Of a DNA stretch of 64,000 nucleotides, positions 8,738 through 19,278 are shown piece after piece; position 1 is the stretch's first letter; every line of letters starts with the position of its first letter. Made by a program: the position numbers and the translations under genes. The stretch comes from Enhygromyxa salina. GTDB lineage: Bacteria; Myxococcota_A; Polyangia; Nannocystales; Nannocystaceae. The DNA lies in contig NZ_PVNL01000057.1 in NCBI RefSeq assembly GCF_002994635.1, forward strand, positions 186,001 through 250,000, written 5' to 3'. The notes below the pieces were generated by a model. It had not been told where the DNA came from, searched no databases, and was given only the letters and a program-made list of their open reading frames with translations.

Positions 8738-9450
8738 GCCCGATCGAAGACGAAGCGCCCCCACCGGATGTCGACGAGCTCGACGAACTCATCGAGCCCG
8801 AGCCGCGGCCTGACCCCGCCCGCGCCGAGGGTGCCCTGCGGCAGGCCCGACACCAGATCCGCAATGAGCTGCAGCTGCTGACCAGCCTCCACGCGCTGCA
8901 CATTCGACGCGTCGACGATCCCCGGGCCCGCCACGAGCTGATCCGCTGCTATCGTCGCGTCGGCGTGGTCGGGGTCGTGCACCAGCTCACCGCCGACTCG
9001 GGCGGCACCGTCAGCGCAGATCGCTGTCTGCACACGGTGGCCGAATTCCTCGAGGCCAGCGCGCGGACCATGCAGGGCAACTGCTTCGAGCTGACCCTCG
9101 ACTTCGAGCCGATGCGCTGGAACCACCATCACGCGACCCGCATCGCGCTGATCGTCGACGAGCTGTTCTCGAACGCGATCGATCACGCCCTCCCCCACAC
9201 CGCCCGGGCCGAGCTGGCCCTCGAGCTCCGACAGATCGACGACCGCACCTGCCTGCGCGTCCGCGACTGGGGCCCGGGGTTGCCGGACGACTTCGAGGCG
9301 GCGAACAATGACAGCCTGGGTCTGCCCATGGTCTGCGCCGTCGCGCAGCAGCTCGGCGGATCTCTCGAGCTCACCTCTGCGCCCGGTGGCGGCACCGAGG
9401 CCCGTCTGTGGCTTCCGACGAATCTAGCGATCGACGAGGTGCAAGCATGA
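8734..9450 (+). CDS. Soluble HisKA_2-like sensor histidine kinase
   Basis: 238 residues if translation starts at the GTG (8734) in the GTGA overlap with the receiver gene; another in-frame GTG lies at 8719. No transmembrane or sensory domain. The dimerisation/phosphoacceptor helix RHQIRNELQLLTSL resembles the HisKA_2 family (HRVKNNLQ type), with His as phosphoacceptor. The C-terminal HATPase_c domain has an N box LIVDELFSNAIDHAL, G1 box VRDWGPGLPDD and G2 box APGGGTEARLWLP. Family members often pair with receiver-output proteins such as the one that follows, whose ATG lies in this gene's stop (ATGA). Input must come from another protein, perhaps the upstream receiver. Confidence 0.82.
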   Translation: MSPIEDEAPPPDVDELDELIEPEPRPDPARAEGALRQARHQIRNELQLLTSLHALHIRRVDDPRARHELIRCYRRVGVVGVVHQLTADSGGTVSADRCLHTVAEFLEASARTMQGNCFELTLDFEPMRWNHHHATRIALIVDELFSNAIDHALPHTARAELALELRQIDDRTCLRVRDWGPGLPDDFEAANNDSLGLPMVCAVAQQLGGSLELTSAPGGGTEARLWLPTNLAIDEVQA

Positions 9451-10136
9451 CGAGCGAAGAAAAGCCCCGGCGAGCCCGCGCGATCATTGTCGAGGACGAG
9501 TGGATCGTCGCTCGCGATCTCCAGCACATCCTCGAAGAGATCGGCCTGCAGATCCTGCGACTGGTGCGGCGTCCCAGTGATCTGATGCCCGTGGTCGAGG
9601 AGCTGCGCCCGGACTTGTTGGTGCTCGACATCGATCTCGACGCCGAGATCGACGGCATCGAGCTCGCCGAGCAGGTCCAAAAGAACTTCCCGACCTGCGC
9701 GCTGCTGTTCGTCTCGGCCCACGCCGAGCCCGAGACCCTGGCCCGGATCCGCCGGGTCGACGCCCACGGCTTCGTCGTCAAGCCGTTCGCCCGTCCGCAG
9801 CTCGAGGCCGCCGTCGAGGTCGCGCTCGCGCGGGTCGATCGCACCGCCGACAACGCCCAGGCCGCGCTGCGAGAGATCGCCCGGGTGCTCGCAGACGCGG
9901 GCGCCCTGCCCCACGAGCGACGCAACCGCGACTGGCGTCAGATCCCCGGGCTCGACGAGCTGTCCCCGCGCGAGGTGCAGGTGCTCGAGGCGCTGCTGGC
10001 CCACCGCCGCCCGCCGCAGATCGCCGAGGACCTGGGGATCTCCCCGCACACGGTCCGCAACCACCTCAAGTCGATCTACGCCAAGTGCGGCGTGCGCTCG
10101 CAGGCCGAGCTGCTGCAGCTGATCGTCGAGGCTTGA
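9447..10136 (+). CDS. Response regulator with LuxR-type HTH
   Basis: 229 residues from the ATG at 9447, which overlaps the kinase stop in ATGA. N-terminal receiver, about residues 10-125: AIIVEDEWIVARD, phosphoacceptor Asp in LLVLDIDLDAEIDG, Ser in LLFVSAHAE, and Lys in GFVVKPFARPQ. C-terminal LuxR/GerE helix-turn-helix, about 165-225: LSPREVQVLEALL, then the recognition region ISPHTVRNHLKSIYAKCG. It is the likely transcriptional output of the three-gene relay. Target genes unknown; the 14-bp palindrome upstream of the first relay gene is one candidate site. Confidence 0.9.
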   Translation: MTSEEKPRRARAIIVEDEWIVARDLQHILEEIGLQILRLVRRPSDLMPVVEELRPDLLVLDIDLDAEIDGIELAEQVQKNFPTCALLFVSAHAEPETLARIRRVDAHGFVVKPFARPQLEAAVEVALARVDRTADNAQAALREIARVLADAGALPHERRNRDWRQIPGLDELSPREVQVLEALLAHRRPPQIAEDLGISPHTVRNHLKSIYAKCGVRSQAELLQLIVEA

Positions 10137-10151
10137 GGCGCTGCAGACCCG

Positions 10152-10203
10152 GCGGGTGATCCCGCAGCGCAGCCCCAGCGGGCGATCCCGCAGCGCAGCC
10201 CCA
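10152..10203. repeat. 26-bp tandem duplication between convergent genes
   Basis: Two adjacent 26-bp copies (10152-10177 and 10178-10203) differing by one base, each carrying a GCGGG-4-CCCGC hairpin. They fill the gap between the convergent LuxR regulator and CheY-like genes and could act as a bidirectional terminator-like structure, though no U-tract follows. Confidence 0.7.
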
Positions 10204-10214
10204 GCCGCGGGGGG

Positions 10215-10580
10215 TCACAGCGCCTTGTGGATCTTGGACAGGAGCTCGTCGAGCGCGAACGGCTTGGTCACGTAGTACTTCGCGCCCACGTTGATGCCCT
10301 CGACGACGCTGCGCGGATCGTTCTTGGCGGTCAAGAAGATCACCGGGACCGAGCGCGTGCCGTCGTTGCGCTTGAGGGCCTTGACGAAGGTCATGCCGTC
10401 GAGCCGCGGCATCATGACGTCGCAGATGATGAGATCCGGCTGCTCGTTGTCGAGGGCCGTCAACCCTTGGACACCGTCGGTCGCCTGCGTGACCCGGTAG
10501 CCCTTGGCGGTCAACGCCTTGACGAGCAGAGTCTGGACCGCGGGATCGTCTTCGACGATGAGAATGTGCTCACCTGCCAC
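10215..10580 (-). CDS. CheY-like single-domain response regulator
   Basis: 121 residues from GTG: a bare receiver domain. Acidic pair in ILIVEDDPAVQ, phosphoacceptor Asp in LIICDVMMPRLDG, Thr in IFLTAK, Lys in YYVTKPFALDEL. No output domain. Such proteins act as phospho-dependent adaptors, for example in motility or kinase networks. It is 25 bases downstream of the phosphoesterase gene on the same strand and might be co-transcribed with it. No cognate kinase is adjacent on this strand; the divergent-side relay at 8.2-10.1 kb is the nearest. Confidence 0.9.
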   Translation of the reverse strand: MAGEHILIVEDDPAVQTLLVKALTAKGYRVTQATDGVQGLTALDNEQPDLIICDVMMPRLDGMTFVKALKRNDGTRSVPVIFLTAKNDPRSVVEGINVGAKYYVTKPFALDELLSKIHKAL

Positions 10581-10605
10581 GCGGACACGCTAACACAGTC
10601 CGCGT

Positions 10606-12045
10606 TCACTCGGCGGCTTCGACTGCCCCCCGCGGATCGAGTCGCGGATCCAATTTGGGAGGTTGTCGCGGCTCGTGCTGGGGGCTCGGATCTGGCGGCA
10701 CCTGCATGCGGTCGAGGATCGTCACGCCACCGTTGCGCCAACGGCGGAGCTCAACCTCGCACAGCTGCTCGCCTCGCGCGTCCCGGCGGACGATCAGGTG
10801 GGAGCCATCGAGCCAGCTGCCGCTGTTGCCGTAGATGACCGATCCACGTTGTTCCACGCTGCCGCGGTGGCTGTGGCCCATCAGCACGATCCGCGTGCCC
10901 GTGACCTCGCCGACGCTCGACGCGACCTCCAGCATGTCGCGGGCCACGTTGCGCGGGGATCGTCGGCGCTTGACCTGAAGGGCAGCCAGCGCCCCGAGCC
11001 CGAGGCCGAGCGGAGCCGCGATCGCCAGCGACCAGCCGAGTGACCAAAAGATCAGAGGCACCAACAACGCGGGCGCGATCACGGCGATCGCGAGATCGAG
11101 CGCGGTGACCGACAACACGCCGCCGACGCTGGCCGAGCTGGGCGGCGGCGCCATGTTCTCGAGGGCCGTCAGCGCGCTCATCTGCAGGCCCGCGTTCTTG
11201 GCCAGCTTGGCGAGCCGCTCTTCGTGGGCGGCCCGCCCAGCCTTGTCGACCCGGCCGCTGCGAACCCACAGCCCGAGCATCCCGCCGACCATGCGCAGGT
11301 ACAAAAACACGACCCGGAGCATGAACCGCCAGCCGCGAGCGATCGCCCAGCGGAAGTAGTCCATGGTCGTGAACCGGTCGGCCGCGTCGTAGTCGATCTC
11401 CGGCATCCGGTTGGTGAAGCGCCGGGTCGCGACCTCGGCGACGCTCTGAACCAGGCGCCCCCCGCGGGTCGGAGACAGCTGCGCATGGGTCGAGCAAGCC
11501 GGATCGAACAGGTGCCCGTGCTCGATCCAGGCCCCGCCCTCGCGCACGAACCACGGCACGAAGCGCACCTGCCCGGCGCCGACCTCACCGAGTGTCGTGA
11601 TCCCCGTCGCCGTGATCCGCTCGGCCAGCTGCTCGGGATCGTCGCCGTCGTCGAGCGCGCCCTCGAGCCGAGACGCGAACGCGCGGCCGACCTCGGGGTA
11701 CAGGAACTCGGCGTCATGGTTGCCCGCCACGAACACGATTGAATTCCCCGCGTCGAGGAACCCGACCAGCGCGTCCTCGACACCGGGGTACGCGTCGAGC
11801 ACGGCGTGCAGGCGCTCGACCGCGAGCTCCACGGGATCTTGCGCGCCATCGCCGATCTCGACGTTCCAAAAGTCGATGAAGTCGCCGTTGATGACCAGCT
11901 GCCAGCTGCCCAGCCGCGCGTAGTGGTCCAGGAACTGCGGCAGGGTCTCGTCGAGTCGCGCGGCGAGGTGGACGAACTCCCCCCGGGTCCGCGCCTTGAG
12001 GTGGGAGCCCAGGTGCAGGTCGCTGATCAACAGGAGGTCGCGCAC
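10606..12045 (-). CDS. LpxH-like calcineurin metallophosphoesterase with TM hairpin
   Basis: 479 residues from GTG. Dimetal phosphoesterase motifs in order: LLISDLHLGSH (Asp, His), VINGDFIDFWN (Gly-Asp), FVAGNHDAEF (Asn-His-Asp), IEHGHLFDP and LMGHSHRGS (Gly-His-x-His). The start resembles UDP-2,3-diacylglucosamine hydrolase LpxH, but the protein is about twice as long. A hydrophobic stretch around residues 310-360 predicts two membrane helices between the last two metal motifs. Substrate could be a nucleotide-lipid or other envelope phosphoester; LpxH itself is not established. Divergent from the Fe-S oxidoreductase across a 220-bp gap without an obvious promoter. Confidence 0.75.
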   Translation of the reverse strand: MRDLLLISDLHLGSHLKARTRGEFVHLAARLDETLPQFLDHYARLGSWQLVINGDFIDFWNVEIGDGAQDPVELAVERLHAVLDAYPGVEDALVGFLDAGNSIVFVAGNHDAEFLYPEVGRAFASRLEGALDDGDDPEQLAERITATGITTLGEVGAGQVRFVPWFVREGGAWIEHGHLFDPACSTHAQLSPTRGGRLVQSVAEVATRRFTNRMPEIDYDAADRFTTMDYFRWAIARGWRFMLRVVFLYLRMVGGMLGLWVRSGRVDKAGRAAHEERLAKLAKNAGLQMSALTALENMAPPPSSASVGGVLSVTALDLAIAVIAPALLVPLIFWSLGWSLAIAAPLGLGLGALAALQVKRRRSPRNVARDMLEVASSVGEVTGTRIVLMGHSHRGSVEQRGSVIYGNSGSWLDGSHLIVRRDARGEQLCEVELRRWRNGGVTILDRMQVPPDPSPQHEPRQPPKLDPRLDPRGAVEAAE

Positions 12046-12265
12046 AGTCGGGTACCAGACTCACGGGCAGGCTAGCAGCGCTTGGGCCGACGCGCTGCGG
12101 TTTGGTTGGCCGAAACGAAACGGCGCGCTCACTCGTGGGCCAGGGGATCCGCGACCAAGCACCCAGGCCCGGCAACCGCCCCATGCCTGTGGTATAGCCC
12201 GCGCGCGTGTTTGGTCGCCGCCGCGGTATACCCGCCAGGGCGACAGACGCCCGCAGGAGCCCACC

Positions 12266-14508
<2,243 letters not shown>

Positions 14509-14512
<4 letters not shown>

Positions 14513-14826
14513 TCGCCGATCAGATCCACGACGAGCTGGTTCGGGCGTTCGCGCCCGAGCTGCTCGACGTGATCAACGAGTCGGGCAACCACAACGTCCC
14601 CAAGGGCTCCGAGACCCACTTCAAGGTCGTCATCGTGAGCGACGCGTTCGCCGGCCAGTCGCCCGTGGCCCGCCACCGCGCCGTCAACAAGGCCCTGGCT
14701 GCCCAGCTCGCCGGGGGCGTGCACGCGCTGTCGATCCAGGCCCACACCCCGGCGCAGTGGGTCGAGCGCGGCGGCCAAGTCCCCGCCTCGCCGCCCTGCC
14801 TAGGCGGCTCCAAGGCCGACCGCTAG
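14509..14826 (+). CDS. bolA: BolA family protein
   Basis: 105 residues from an ATG embedded in the stop of the Fe-S oxidoreductase (ATGA, 14509-14512). BolA/IbaG fold: N-terminal helix, the conserved region NHNVPKGSETHFKVVIVSD with its His, FAGQSPVARHRAVNKAL, and VHALSIQAHTP. BolA proteins bind 2Fe-2S clusters with monothiol glutaredoxins and assist Fe-S maturation. Coupling to a protein with multiple 4Fe-4S sites suggests dedicated maturation, an inference. The tail after about residue 88 is Gly/Pro-rich and not conserved. Its TAG shares the palindrome CTAG with the stop of the opposing gene. Confidence 0.9.
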
Positions 14827-16661
14827 TACGCGGCCGCGGACCCACCGTCGCGGGCCACGTCCGCGACCGCCTTGATCTCCCCGCTCGCGGGATCCACCGA
14901 GATACAGTTCGCGTGCCCGATCCTCCAGCCGCGGGTCTTGAGCTCGTGGCCCTTCTTCTCGAGCGCCTTCTTCAGGGCCGGGTCCATGCCCTCCTCGTAC
15001 CAGATGTTGTCGGGCTTCCACTGGTGGTGGATCCGAGACTCCCGGACCGCGTCCTCGAGCGGGCGATCGTAGTCGATCAGCTGAATGATGATCTGCGCGA
15101 CCGTGGTCGTGATCGTGGGCCCACCGGGTGACCCGACCACGGCGCGGAGCTTCCCGTCTTTGACCACGATCGTCGGGGTCATGCTGCTGAGCATCCGCTT
15201 GCCCGGCGCGATCGCGTTCTGCGGGCCCTGGATCAGCCCGAACATGTTTGGCGCCCCGACCTTGGCCGTGAAGTCGTCCATCTCGTTGTTCAGGATCACC
15301 CCGGTCCCCGGCACCACGACCTTCGAGCCGAACCCGCCGTTGAGCGTGTAGGTGTTGGCGACCGCGAGCCCGTCGGCGTCGACGACCGAGAAGTGGGTGG
15401 TCTGCTCGGACTCGACGACCTCGACCCCTGCCCCGACCTGGTCCGACGGCGTGGCCTTCTTCGGGTTGATGTCGGCGACGCGCTCGTCGATGTAGCTGAC
15501 GTCGAGCAGCGTCTGCATGGGGATCTTCACGAAGTCCGGATCGCCGAGCAGCAGGTTGCGGTCGGCGTAGGTGCGCCGGAGGATCTCCACGTAGGCGTGG
15601 ACGTGCGCGGGCGAGTGCCAGGCCAGGCGCTCGAGCTGCATGACCTCGCTGGCGGCGAGGATCTGGCGCAGGACCACCCCGCCCGCTGACGGCGGCGGCA
15701 TCGCGATGATCTCGTGGCCGTGGTAGTCGAACACCAGCGGCTCGCGCTCGACGGCCTGGTAGTTGGCGAGATCCTCGACCGTCCAGATCCCGCCGAGATC
15801 CTGCACCTGTGTGGCGAGGTAGGCCGCGAAGTCCCCGGCGTAGAAGCCGTCGCGCCCGTGATCGGCGATCCGTTGCAGGGTGGCCGCGAGCTCGGGCTGA
15901 CGCCACACGTCGCCCGCCGCGTAGTTGCTGCCATCGGGCTTGCGAAACGCGGCCGCGCTGGCGTCGAGGCCGGCGTCGGCCATCCGCTGGCTGCCCCACT
16001 CGAGATCGTCGGCGTGGGTCTCGTCGAGGGTCCACCCGTCGCGCGCCAGCGCGACCGCAGGCTCGACGACCTGTCGCCACTCGAGCTTGCCCCACTGCTG
16101 ATGCGCGTACCAAAACCCGGCCACGTCACCGGGGATCCCGGCCGCCTTGGCGCCCGTGCGGCTCTGATCGGTGAGCTCGCCCGCGTCGTCGAGGTACATG
16201 TCCGCGGACGCGGCTCCGGGCGCGGTCTCGCGATAGTCGACGGCCTTGCTGACGCCGTCGGGGAACCGCAGGACCATGAACCCGCCGCCGCCGATGTTGC
16301 CGGCCGACGGGTGGGTGACGGACAGCGCGAACCCCACCGCGACCGCCGCGTCGACTGCGTTGCCCCCAGCCTGGAGGATCTCCACGCCGATCCGGCTCGC
16401 GTTGGACTCGGCGCTGGCGACCGCGCCCTGCTTGCCTCGGGCGATCTCGACCTGGTCCTGGGCCGGGGCCGGATCTCCGACCGGATCGAGGCGCAGCAGC
16501 AGCTCGGGCTTGTCCGCGCTCGGGCCCGACGGGCCGGGATCGACGCTTTCGCTGGTGCTCGGGGTCTCGCTGGGGCTGCTGTCCTTGCAGGCCACGCCAA
16601 GCGACACAGCGCCAGCGAGCAGGACCGCGAACGGGAGCGACAGATGGCCGGATCGACGCAT
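14823..16661 (-). CDS. ggt: Gamma-glutamyltransferase, lipoprotein form
   Basis: 612 residues from ATG at 16661; the frame is open upstream but only this start gives a lipoprotein signal, with Leu-Gly-Val-Ala-Cys as lipobox. Ntn-hydrolase that cleaves gamma-glutamyl bonds such as glutathione in the periplasm. Visible motifs: NIGGGGFMVLRFPDG, YRETAP, GIPGDVAGF; nucleophile Thr422 in QTTHFSVVD, where autocleavage makes large and small subunits; NNEMDDF; and SSMTPTIVVKDGK. The Ser/Pro/Glu-rich linker after the lipid anchor (about 25-50) is a spacer. Convergent with bolA, sharing the CTAG stop palindrome. Confidence 0.92.
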   Translation of the reverse strand: MRRSGHLSLPFAVLLAGAVSLGVACKDSSPSETPSTSESVDPGPSGPSADKPELLLRLDPVGDPAPAQDQVEIARGKQGAVASAESNASRIGVEILQAGGNAVDAAVAVGFALSVTHPSAGNIGGGGFMVLRFPDGVSKAVDYRETAPGAASADMYLDDAGELTDQSRTGAKAAGIPGDVAGFWYAHQQWGKLEWRQVVEPAVALARDGWTLDETHADDLEWGSQRMADAGLDASAAAFRKPDGSNYAAGDVWRQPELAATLQRIADHGRDGFYAGDFAAYLATQVQDLGGIWTVEDLANYQAVEREPLVFDYHGHEIIAMPPPSAGGVVLRQILAASEVMQLERLAWHSPAHVHAYVEILRRTYADRNLLLGDPDFVKIPMQTLLDVSYIDERVADINPKKATPSDQVGAGVEVVESEQTTHFSVVDADGLAVANTYTLNGGFGSKVVVPGTGVILNNEMDDFTAKVGAPNMFGLIQGPQNAIAPGKRMLSSMTPTIVVKDGKLRAVVGSPGGPTITTTVAQIIIQLIDYDRPLEDAVRESRIHHQWKPDNIWYEEGMDPALKKALEKKGHELKTRGWRIGHANCISVDPASGEIKAVADVARDGGSAAAY

Positions 16662-16895
16662 GAGCGGGAGGTTACTCCATGGGCGTGGGCCCCGGCGTCG
16701 GCCAACCCGCACAGCCGTGGCACAGACGAAAAATGCGTCTTTGACGCCGCGACAAAGCATCTTGACAGCCGATGGCCACTAGTCCATCTTCCCCCGGCCT
16801 CGAAAGGGGCTCCTACCACGACCTCCGGGCTCATCCGCTGGGCCCACCGCATCCGCTTCACTCCCTGGCTCGCAGGGACCGCGGTTCTGCACTGT

Positions 16896-16966
16896 TCGGG
16901 TATCGTCTAATGGTAGGACAGCGGATTCTGATTCCGCCAATCAAGGTTCGAGTCCTTGTACCCGAA
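16896..16966 (+). tRNA. tRNA-Gln (CTG)
   Basis: Cloverleaf by eye: acceptor TCGGGTA/TACCCGA (7 bp), D-arm with GTC/GAC stem, anticodon stem GCGGA/TCCGC with loop TTCTGAT (anticodon CTG), T-arm CAAGG-TTCGAGT-CCTTG, discriminator A. CCA is not encoded. Confidence 0.93.
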
Positions 16967-17039
16967 CTCAGCTTCCTGACCGCTCCTCGTGCTCCCTGAG
17001 CACACCCCTTACTCACCTACTTTGACTTCACACGCACTA

Positions 17040-17111
17040 GGCCCTGTGGTCTAGCGGTTAGGACGGCGGCCTCTCACGCCGCAATCCCGGGTTCAAGTCC
17101 CGGCAGGGTCA
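17040..17111 (+). tRNA. tRNA-Glu (CTC)
   Basis: Acceptor GGCCCTG pairs with CAGGGTC (one G-T pair); anticodon stem GCGGC/GCCGC encloses loop CTCTCAC (anticodon CTC); T-arm CCGGG-TTCAAGT-CCCGG; discriminator A; no encoded CCA. It follows tRNA-Gln by 73 bases, so both may come from one precursor. A short GTGCTC-CCT-GAGCAC hairpin lies between them (16989-17003). Confidence 0.93.
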
Positions 17112-17115
17112 GCGC

Positions 17116-17154
17116 AGGGCCCTCGCACTCAGTGCGAGGGCCCTTTCTTTTTTT
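17116..17154 (+). terminator. Strong intrinsic terminator after tRNA pair
   Basis: Perfect 13-bp stem (17116-17128 with 17132-17144), three-base loop TCA, followed by a T-rich run to 17154. It starts five bases after the tRNA-Glu 3' end. Confidence 0.93.
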
Positions 17155-17213
17155 GCCCGCCAGCGACCGCCTGGCCCACGTTTCCAAACCTGTCTAGTAT
17201 TCGAGCTGGGAAC

Positions 17214-18242
17214 GTGAGCGAACTCGGGAGCACGGAGACGATCGGGGCTGGCGACGTCGGGGCTGAGCCTGGTGAGCCGCTGCCCTTCGAGTTTCGCCCG
17301 GGGGTCCGCGCGTGCCCGCTGATCATCAGCTTTCCGCATGTCGGGCTCGACTGGCCTGCGAGCCTGGGGCCGCGGCCGCAGGTCAGCTTTCCGCGCAACG
17401 CGGACTACGCCGTCGACCGGCTGTACGTGCGGGCCGAGGCCCTGGGAGCCGCCACGGTGCGCGCTCGCTACTCGCGGGTCGTCGTCGATCTCAACCGGGC
17501 GCACGACGACGTGAGCGCCGAGATCGTCCCTGATCACCCCGCCCCGCGACCGCGCGAGGCTGCGTTTGGCGCGGCCCCACCCAGCTCGAGCGGCGGCCGA
17601 AAGATCCGCAACCGAGGGGTGGTGTGGCGCAGCGCGGTCGGCAACATCCCGCTGCTGACCACGCTGACCTACGCGCAGTTCTCCCACCGGCTCGATCGCT
17701 ATTACCACCCCTACCACCGCGCGCTGCGGCTGCTGATCGAGCGGCGTCGCCGGCAGTTCGGCTACGCGATCGTGCTCGACGCCCACTCGATGCCGAGCAC
17801 GGTCGGCGGAGATCTCGTGCTCGGCACCCGATCGGGCGACGCGTGTGGGCCCGCGCTGTCCGAGCTGGCCATGCAGGCGCTCGGTGGCCTGTGCACCCGG
17901 CAGCGAGGTCTGTTTGGGTCGAGCTGGCCGCTCGCCGTCGCGCTCGACGATCCGTATCGCGGCGGGCAGATCGCCGGCTCGCTGGGCCGGCCCCACGAGC
18001 ACGTCCACGCGCTTCAGCTCGAGGTCAACCGCGCGCTGTACATGGACGAGTATCGGCTGGAGCCCAGCCCGATCCCCGATCCTCGCGAACTGGATCAGAT
18101 CCGATCGACGGCGCCGTGGTCGCGGACAGCGCAGGGGCACACGCGTGACCAGCGACGCCTGCTGGCGCTGGTCAGCGCCATCGACACGCTGGTCATGGAG
18201 CTGAGCCGCGATCGAGACCAGCTCGCCCACCTGGCTCAGTGA
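17214..18242 (+). CDS. N-formylglutamate amidohydrolase family protein
   Basis: 342 residues from GTG. Zn-dependent family PF05013, whose HutG-type members hydrolyse N-formyl-L-glutamate at the end of histidine breakdown. Characteristic segments: LIISFPHVGLDWP, NADYAVDRLY, VVVDLNRAHDDVS and VLDAHSMPS, plus an acidic metal/substrate region near LQLEVNRALYMDE. Length is slightly above the usual 270-300. hutH lies 35 kb away and no hutU or hutI is in the window, so a role in histidine use is plausible but not shown by context. It follows the tRNA terminator, so it must have its own promoter. Confidence 0.82.
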   Translation: MSELGSTETIGAGDVGAEPGEPLPFEFRPGVRACPLIISFPHVGLDWPASLGPRPQVSFPRNADYAVDRLYVRAEALGAATVRARYSRVVVDLNRAHDDVSAEIVPDHPAPRPREAAFGAAPPSSSGGRKIRNRGVVWRSAVGNIPLLTTLTYAQFSHRLDRYYHPYHRALRLLIERRRRQFGYAIVLDAHSMPSTVGGDLVLGTRSGDACGPALSELAMQALGGLCTRQRGLFGSSWPLAVALDDPYRGGQIAGSLGRPHEHVHALQLEVNRALYMDEYRLEPSPIPDPRELDQIRSTAPWSRTAQGHTRDQRRLLALVSAIDTLVMELSRDRDQLAHLAQ

Positions 18243-18402
18243 GCGCTCAATGGGCGCGCTCACTGAGCCACGAGCGTGGGCCGAGCGCGGCGCCGTCGGC
18301 ATCGTGCCGGATACACAGATCGCACGAAGCTGCCACTTTGCTGGATCATCGGCGCTCGACTGAACAGGAGTCGGGCTGTTTTGAACCAAGCTGATGCTTC
18401 CC

Positions 18403-18432
18403 TTGTGTGCGCTGCCCCGCTGACGCTACACT
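18403..18432 (+). promoter_or_regulatory. Putative promoter
   Basis: TTGTGT (18403-18408) and TACACT (18427-18432) with an 18-base spacer, about 58 bases upstream of the next gene's start. The surrounding 247-bp gap is less GC-rich than the coding regions. Box similarity only. Confidence 0.35.
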
Positions 18433-18489
18433 GGGCGTAGATCGTTGGGGCGAGCGTCGGTGCTCGTCTCGCCACGTGACCGATAGCGC

Positions 18490-19152
18490 GTGGACCTGAG
18501 GACGATGAAAGGACTCGCGGCCGTGAACCAAGCCAACAAAGAAGCGGATGCCTTTGATGACCTGCTCGGTCAGCTCGTAGACGAGCTGGCGATGACTCCG
18601 GCAGCAGAGCCGGAGCCGGAGCCCGAACCAGAGCCAGTGCCCGCGCCGGCCGCCAACCAGGCCCCGCCCGACGCGGCCCAGATCCAGTACGTCGCTCCCC
18701 CTCCGCCAAAGAGCAACACGCTAGCGATCGTGGGGATCCTCGGTGGCGCGATCGCGGTGGTCGGTGTCGCGGCGATCATCTTCCTTGGCAAGGGCAAGGA
18801 AGAGGCAGTCGCTGAAACGGACAAGGCGGCCGACACCGAGAAAGCCGACGAGAAGAAGGCGGACGAGAAGCAGGCCGAAGAGCCCGTTCCGCCGCCGCCC
18901 GGCGCGACGCCGCCACCCGTCGAAGCGGCAGGGCAACCGGTCGATCCCAACGCGGTCCCGGCCGCGGTCGATCCGAACGCGCCGCCCGTCGACCCCAACG
19001 CGCCCGTCGACCCCAACGCCGCAGCTGCTGAACCACCCGCAGAGGACGACAAGCCCAAGAAGAAGTCGACCAAGCGACGGAAGCGGAACAAGTCGAGCTC
19101 GACCAAGACGACCAAGACGACCAAGACCAAGGACGCGTTCGAGGATCTGTGA
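18490..19152 (+). CDS. Single-pass membrane protein with Pro-rich and Lys-rich tail
   Basis: 220 residues from GTG 18490; an ATG at 18505 behind TGAGGA is an alternative start. The N-terminal cytoplasmic part has an acidic helix and a Glu-Pro run (about 40-50). One membrane helix lies at about residues 78-102 (LAIVGILGGAIAVVGVAAII). Beyond it the protein is low complexity: alternating Asp/Glu/Lys, Pro-rich, repeats of Val-Asp-Pro-Asn-Ala, then a very basic Lys/Thr/Ser tail. No catalytic motif. Such proteins can be envelope scaffolds. A weak stem-loop at 19200-19221 follows the stop. Confidence 0.55.
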   Translation: MDLRTMKGLAAVNQANKEADAFDDLLGQLVDELAMTPAAEPEPEPEPEPVPAPAANQAPPDAAQIQYVAPPPPKSNTLAIVGILGGAIAVVGVAAIIFLGKGKEEAVAETDKAADTEKADEKKADEKQAEEPVPPPPGATPPPVEAAGQPVDPNAVPAAVDPNAPPVDPNAPVDPNAAAAEPPAEDDKPKKKSTKRRKRNKSSSTKTTKTTKTKDAFEDL

Positions 19153-19278
19153 TGACGCGACTGCGTTGCAGTCCCGACCTCTGATCCGGCGTCGCTCGTG
19201 ACGGCAGCACGTGGCGCCGTCATTTAGAGAGTGGGCTCCCTCGTTCCGATCACCGTCCTGACAAGCTGAAGAATTTCC

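Noticed and set aside
16762..16790. TTGACA-N17-CATCTT as promoter of the tRNA genes
   Set aside because: The -10 match is poor and the distance to tRNA-Gln is over 100 bases.
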